Of a DNA stretch of 27,003 nucleotides, positions 23,840 to 27,003 are shown one piece after another (position 1 is the stretch's first letter; every line of letters starts with the position of its first letter). The position numbers and the translations under genes are program-made. Under the pieces are notes generated by a model. It had not been told where the DNA came from. It saw only the letters and a list, made by a program, of their open reading frames with translations, and made no database searches. Source of the stretch: Eubacterium sp. UBA5416 (lineage in GTDB: Bacteria; Bacillota; Clostridia; Lachnospirales; Lachnospiraceae); the NCBI GenBank assembly GCA_002409525.1, contig DHNM01000064.1, positions 1 to 27,003 on the forward strand, read 5' to 3'.

Positions 23840-24841
23840 ATGAACAATAAGAATTCTTGTTCCGACAATAACAATGACGATTCCAACATGAAACAAAAAG
23901 TGGAGAATCTGTTGAAGTACTTCGAGGAAAATATGATACGCAAACCATACCCTATGTACCCTAATTACGGGGCTGTCACAAGGTATGAAGATGTTCCGAT
24001 CAGTGTTCCGGAACAACATCAATTCCGTCAGCCGGGACTTGAAGAATTGATGATACCGCGGCCCATCGTAGAAAACCGGAGTGATAAGGGATCCGGAAAA
24101 CTACTAGATAAAGTAGCCTTGATTACCGGCGGTGACAGTGGTATCGGCGCAGCAGCCGCAATTGCCTTTGCAAAGGAGGGTGCAGATGTTGCAATCTCCT
24201 ATCTTGACGAAGAAAATGACGCAAAGCGGACCAAAAAAAGGATTGAAGAACTGGGCAGTAAATGCCTTTTGCTTCCGGGAGATCTGAGGGATAAAAGACA
24301 CTGTAAGGATATCGTCAGTGACACAGTCAAATGCTTTGGGAAAATAGATATCTTGTGTAATAATGCAGGTGTGCAGTTTCCACAGCCAAGCCTTCTCGAT
24401 ATCAGCGATGAACAGTTTGAAGAAACTTTCAGAATTAATTTCTTTCCGCATTTTTACATAACCAAAGCTGCACTTCCCTTTATGGAACCGGGAAGTTCTA
24501 TCATTGGAACTGCATCTGTTGTAACCTATATGGGAGCAGAAGATCTGATTGATTATACTTCTACGAAGGGAGCTATCGTCGGTTTTACAAGGGCATTAGC
24601 CAGAAATCTCGGCAGTCAGGGCATACGGGTTAACGCTGTTGCACCCGGCGAGATCTGGACCCCGCTGATTCCTTCCAGCTATTCTGCCGACACTGTAGCC
24701 GTGCCTGAAGATAATATGCTGATGCGTATGGGACAGCCGTTTGAACTGGCACCCGCATACGTATATCTGGCATCTGATGATTCACGTTTTGTGACCGGCC
24801 AGGTTATTCATGTCGATGGAGGACAGACAACTAATTCATGA
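23840..24841 (+). CDS. Short-chain dehydrogenase/reductase (YhdF/YdaD-like)
   Basis: This is a classical NAD(P)-dependent SDR oxidoreductase of the type found as general-stress or spore-associated dehydrogenases (YhdF/YdaD/YhxC group in Bacillus). Residues 90-333 form the Rossmann domain, with the cofactor loop TGGDSGIG at 96-103 and NNAG at 174-177. The catalytic Ser226, Tyr239 and Lys243 lie in the YTSTK pattern, and VDGGQTT is near the end. The segment EQHQFRQPGLEELMIPRPI (58-76) is the family's characteristic pre-domain. It also has an unusual extra N-terminal stretch of about 45 residues: Asn/Asp-rich, then helical, then KPYPMYPNY. The substrate is unknown. The binding site AAAGGGG is about 13 bases from the ATG, which is long. 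A terminator follows at 24888-24914. Confidence 0.92.
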   Translation: MNNKNSCSDNNNDDSNMKQKVENLLKYFEENMIRKPYPMYPNYGAVTRYEDVPISVPEQHQFRQPGLEELMIPRPIVENRSDKGSGKLLDKVALITGGDSGIGAAAAIAFAKEGADVAISYLDEENDAKRTKKRIEELGSKCLLLPGDLRDKRHCKDIVSDTVKCFGKIDILCNNAGVQFPQPSLLDISDEQFEETFRINFFPHFYITKAALPFMEPGSSIIGTASVVTYMGAEDLIDYTSTKGAIVGFTRALARNLGSQGIRVNAVAPGEIWTPLIPSSYSADTVAVPEDNMLMRMGQPFELAPAYVYLASDDSRFVTGQVIHVDGGQTTNS

Positions 24842-24887
24842 TTACAGATTGGATGCCAGCCAGAATGAATTCAAAAGACTTTGTGTT

Positions 24888-24914
24888 GCCCAGTTGATAC
24901 TGGGCAGCTTTTTT
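24888..24914 (+). terminator. Terminator of the SDR gene
   Basis: GCCCAGT (24888-24894), loop TGAT and ACTGGGC (24899-24905) form a perfect stem, followed by AGC and six T residues. The T run touches the stop codon (TTA, 24913-24915) of the opposite-strand SDR remnant. Confidence 0.92.
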
Positions 24915-24981
24915 ATGAGTTTGCAGATTCACCGTCGTCCATATGAAGTACCTGCCCTGTAACGAATCGGGAATCATCAGG
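24913..24981 (-). pseudogene. C-terminal remnant of a second SDR dehydrogenase
   Basis: Read on the minus strand, these 22 codons plus TAA encode a peptide containing DDSRFVTGQVLHMDDG and ending in NS. Fifteen of its 22 residues match the C terminus of the intact SDR gene next door (DDSRFVTGQVIHVDGG ... NS), which lies on the opposite strand and also ends there. Within codons 4-11, seven third bases differ without changing the amino acid, so this is an old paralogue rather than a recent copy. Nothing before the conserved part resembles an SDR. The frame runs into the HD-domain gene, whose TGA stop (24977-24979) lies over the first codons of the remnant. The simplest reading is a gene whose 5' part was lost by a deletion or insertion that brought in the HD gene. 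Confidence 0.85.
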
Positions 24982-25540
24982 GATTACCATTTTCCATATT
25001 CTCTCTGGTCCTGTCATCCAGATAAGTTCTTAATTGTTGCAGCTTCGGATCATCAAAAAATTCCTGACCATAAGTCAGATTAAAACCATAGTCAAAATCA
25101 TCCGGATTCTTCCCCTGGTTATGCTGTATAATTGTCTCTGCCTTATCCAGTGCCTTGACCAGTCGCGCCTCCGGTGTCTTACAGTCATTGTATTCCCGCC
25201 AGATTTCCATCATACGCTCCCCTATTTTTTCGGGGAGCAGGGAGAAGATTTTTCTGGCGGCCTTAAGCTCGATCTCATACTTTTGCTCTTTATCAGTCTG
25301 TTTGACTGCCGGTATATCGCCGTCATAGATTTCCCCGATATCGTGAATCAGACACATAATGAGAACTCGTTCCTCATTCAGCCCCGGGTATTCATCTGCC
25401 ACAACACTGGCCAAAAGTGCCAATCTCCAGGAATGTTCGGCCGTGGTTTCTGTTATTCCCTCACTCGTATACGCAGTACGTGTCACTGTTTTTAGACGTT
25501 CCGCTTCTTCAATAAAGGCTTTTATCTTCTCAATATCCAT
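24977..25540 (-). CDS. HD-domain hydrolase (YfbR-type 5'-nucleotidase-like)
   Basis: This 187-residue protein is of the HD superfamily, metal-dependent phosphohydrolases. The HD set is visible: His36 in TAEHSWRLALLA, His66-Asp67 in CLIHDIGEIYDGDIP and Asp132 in KALDKAE. This arrangement matches the HD_3/YfbR group, whose characterised member removes phosphate from deoxynucleoside monophosphates. The substrate is not proved here. The frame is open 18 codons upstream, but the chosen ATG (25540) has GGAGGTG 7 bases away. It overlaps the last 11 bases of the APH-fold kinase gene, so the two are translationally coupled. Its C terminus ends inside the SDR remnant, so the last few residues may not be ancestral. 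Confidence 0.9.
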   Translation of the reverse strand: MDIEKIKAFIEEAERLKTVTRTAYTSEGITETTAEHSWRLALLASVVADEYPGLNEERVLIMCLIHDIGEIYDGDIPAVKQTDKEQKYEIELKAARKIFSLLPEKIGERMMEIWREYNDCKTPEARLVKALDKAETIIQHNQGKNPDDFDYGFNLTYGQEFFDDPKLQQLRTYLDDRTRENMENGNP

Positions 25541-26489
25541 CTTTCCCACCTCCCCCTTTATCCCTGTGACAGTGCCACTTATATTCATACTCACAATCTT
25601 TCAGGTACCATGTTGGCACAACGTTTCTCATATTGTCGTACCAGGACAATACATCTTTAGCCTGATTTTTCATCGTATCAAGCTCGATGTCATCATAATC
25701 CAGTGACCAGTAAATAGATGAAAGCGTATTACTTCCAATGTAAAACGCAAGCAGCTTAAAGAACCCGATTGGAGGTTCACCGCCGAAATAACCCTGTAAC
25801 TGACCCGTGGCGAAATGTGGACTTAATTGCGCACTCCATACGATACGGTTAAACTCCTCCCATGGATCGCCGAAATCGTAACGGTCAAAATCAATAATAT
25901 ATAATCTGCCGTTCTCTAACATCATATTTCCGATATGGTAATCACCATGTTGAAAACATTGAGGACGATTTTTGAGCAGCTCTCGGTTTTGCTCTATATA
26001 GTTGATAATGGCATCATCGCCCTCGAAACGGATGCCACATTCACGATATTTTCTGATCTTATTATCAGTCTTACGAGCAAATCGGACTTCCCAATCCTCT
26101 TGAGTGTCCGGCGCAGGTATAGAGTGAATTCTCCGGAGAATTTCTCCGGATTGAAACCCTAAAACATATTGCTCTGTCTCAGACAAAAGCAGCAGAACAT
26201 CCTCAAGATCTTCACCCTCAATCCAGCTTTGCAGGGAGAAAACGCCATCATCGCAAGTCCCGAAGTCAATTGGCTGACATATGGGAACACCAAGACCAGA
26301 TACAAGCTGCATTATTTCAAACATTCTTTTGCGACAAGCAGATTTTTCAAGCGGCGAGATACGAAGTAAATATTTCCTGCCGTTTTCTACAACACAATAT
26401 TTTTTATCACAACTCCATCCTTTGGTGATATGCTCGACTATCGAGATATTTTCATGTCCGGATATACTATAAATAAAAGGAAAACTCAT
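25530..26489 (-). CDS. APH-family phosphotransferase
   Basis: This 319-residue protein has the aminoglycoside-phosphotransferase/choline-kinase fold. The catalytic loop HGDYHIGN is at 181-188 (Asp183 base, Asn188) and the metal site IIDFD is at 198-202, followed by YDFGDPWEE. The N-lobe has the ATP-binding strands and a Lys region (about 24-45). The family includes antibiotic kinases but also sugar, choline, homoserine and thiamine kinases, so a resistance role should not be assumed. The C-terminal tail is Gly/Lys-rich. The start at 26489 has AGGAG 7 bases upstream. It overlaps the HD gene by 11 bases. A kinase next to an HD phosphatase suggests a nucleotide-related or metabolite repair pathway, but this is inference. 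Confidence 0.88.
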   Translation of the reverse strand: MSFPFIYSISGHENISIVEHITKGWSCDKKYCVVENGRKYLLRISPLEKSACRKRMFEIMQLVSGLGVPICQPIDFGTCDDGVFSLQSWIEGEDLEDVLLLLSETEQYVLGFQSGEILRRIHSIPAPDTQEDWEVRFARKTDNKIRKYRECGIRFEGDDAIINYIEQNRELLKNRPQCFQHGDYHIGNMMLENGRLYIIDFDRYDFGDPWEEFNRIVWSAQLSPHFATGQLQGYFGGEPPIGFFKLLAFYIGSNTLSSIYWSLDYDDIELDTMKNQAKDVLSWYDNMRNVVPTWYLKDCEYEYKWHCHRDKGGGGKDGY

Positions 26490-26548
26490 CTCGTCTCCTA
26501 CCTATCCTTTTTTATATCAAGGATCATCTTCTTTTTGCTGAGAACAAA

Positions 26549-26580
26549 GAAAAGCCCCGGTACATAAGTACCGAAGCCTT
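26549..26580 (-). terminator. Terminator of the 77-residue protein gene
   Basis: CGGTAC (26558-26563) and GTACCG (26568-26573) around an ATAA loop are extended by a GC pair (26554-26555 with 26576-26577). In the minus direction TTTTCTTT follows. Confidence 0.8.
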
Positions 26581-26593
26581 AACTTCCCGGAAA

Positions 26594-26827
26594 TTATTCT
26601 TCGCTATCGTTATCATCTTCAAAGTAATCGTCAAAATCATCATCAAAATCATCTTCGAAGTCTTCCAGATAATCAGGTGTGAAGAACCGATATACTGCAT
26701 ATGCAATTCCGGCCACAGCTGTTACTGCTCCGATTATAGCCAGAACCCACAGCAGGGTGTTCTTAGACTTCTTGTCTTCCTTATCTCTCTTCTTTAATAA
26801 TTCTACGACTTCATCTAGCTTATTCAT
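26594..26827 (-). CDS. Small membrane protein with acidic tail (77 aa)
   Basis: I know of no assigned function. The protein has a charged N-terminal helix (MNKLDEVVELLKKRDKEDKK), one hydrophobic membrane segment (about 24-47, NTLLWVLAIIGAVTAVAGIA) and then an acidic tail in which (E/D)DDFDD-type units repeat after PDYLEDF. With a Lys-rich side before the helix and an acidic side after it, the expected topology is N-terminus inside. I recall similar proteins from other Lachnospiraceae. The ATG has AAAGG about 12 bases away, longer than usual. It is transcribed alone and ends at a terminator. Confidence 0.85.
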   Translation of the reverse strand: MNKLDEVVELLKKRDKEDKKSKNTLLWVLAIIGAVTAVAGIAYAVYRFFTPDYLEDFEDDFDDDFDDYFEDDNDSEE

Positions 26828-26870
26828 TCAAACACCAACCTTTCTGCCGAAATAAATCTCCTTTTGATTT

Positions 26871-26950
26871 AGTATACCGCAATTAACACCGGTTATTCTT
26901 ATTAATCAAAAGATAAGCCTAACAGTATACCAACAGGGCTTCTGTTGCAA
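26871..26950 (-). promoter_or_regulatory. Possible tandem promoter region of the 77-residue gene
   Basis: Two GGTATACT elements occur on the minus strand (TATACT at 26871-26876 and at 26924-26929). The upstream one has TTGCAA (26945-26950) only 15 bases away, with the inverted repeat CAACAG/CTGTTG (26931-26936/26942-26947) in between. The other has no good -35. The remaining bases to the window edge include another TATAAT-like element, but nothing more can be assigned. Confidence 0.35.
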
Positions 26951-27003
26951 AAATCCAACCTATTAATATTGTTCTTTTTCATTATATCACAGGCAGTATA
27001 ATA

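Noticed and set aside
23630..24022. 130-codon frame on the minus strand overlapping the start of the SDR gene
   Set aside because: It overlaps the well-supported SDR coding region and the gap, and its product is a hydrophobic low-complexity chain with no binding site.
25530..26489. Antibiotic resistance gene call for the APH-family kinase
   Set aside because: The fold is shared with many metabolic kinases, and there are no mobile elements, integrons or other resistance genes nearby.
1..27003. Insertion sequences, integrase genes, att sites or tRNA genes
   Set aside because: I saw no transposase- or integrase-like protein, no terminal inverted repeats with target duplications, and no cloverleaf-like tRNA sequence.

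Overview
The window looks like chromosomal DNA from a low-to-moderate-GC, endospore-forming Firmicute, most likely a member of the Lachnospiraceae (Clostridia). The evidence is the gene content: CotF-like coat proteins, a ClpC of the Gram-positive type, a CoA-pathway ECF transporter, a membrane pyrophosphatase and a heterodimeric ABC exporter. AGGAGG-type ribosome binding sites occur throughout and TTG starts are frequent. No database could be searched, so the family and genus are inferred.

Left part (1 to about 8.5 kb, all minus strand). At the edge are two strong tandem sigma-A promoters firing leftward out of the window, probably the P1/P2 pair of an rRNA operon. Next come radA (DNA repair), a conserved small protein of unknown function, and a tight coaBC - ECF S component - coaX - clpC - degV cluster. 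This joins pantothenate uptake and CoA synthesis to a Clp chaperone and a fatty-acid-binding DegV protein. The ctsR-mcsA-mcsB genes that usually precede clpC are absent.

Middle (8.5 to 15.4 kb). A two-gene unit (CNNM/CorC-type membrane protein and a SEC-C zinc-motif protein) has its own promoter and terminator. It is divergent from a cell-wall amidase whose amidase and SPOR domains are joined by sixteen 6-residue repeats. A bidirectional terminator separates the amidase from a PAP2-superfamily membrane enzyme with unusual motif residues. pcrA helicase and a pair of small CotF-like spore coat genes follow, each unit ended by its own signal.

Transport block (15.5 to 22.8 kb). An MFS permease and two ABC half-transporters lie on the plus strand. 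The half-transporters have complementary degenerate ATP sites, the signature of a heterodimeric exporter. A long bidirectional hairpin then faces a minus-strand membrane pyrophosphatase that carries the lysine typical of K+-independent proton pumps.

Right part (22.8 to 27 kb). This holds a glutathione-peroxidase-family thiol peroxidase, a 460-base gap with a possible 54-codon gene, and a short-chain dehydrogenase with an N-terminal extension. Just beyond the dehydrogenase, on the opposite strand, is the last 22 codons of a second, diverged dehydrogenase: a gene remnant abutting an HD-domain nucleotidase-like gene. That gene overlaps an APH-fold kinase gene. A small membrane protein with an acidic tail ends the window.

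Most of the window is housekeeping and I see no clear new multi-gene defence or metabolic system. The most interesting items are the dehydrogenase remnant, the repeat-linked amidase with no signal peptide, the clpC/CoA gene arrangement and the small unannotated ORF.
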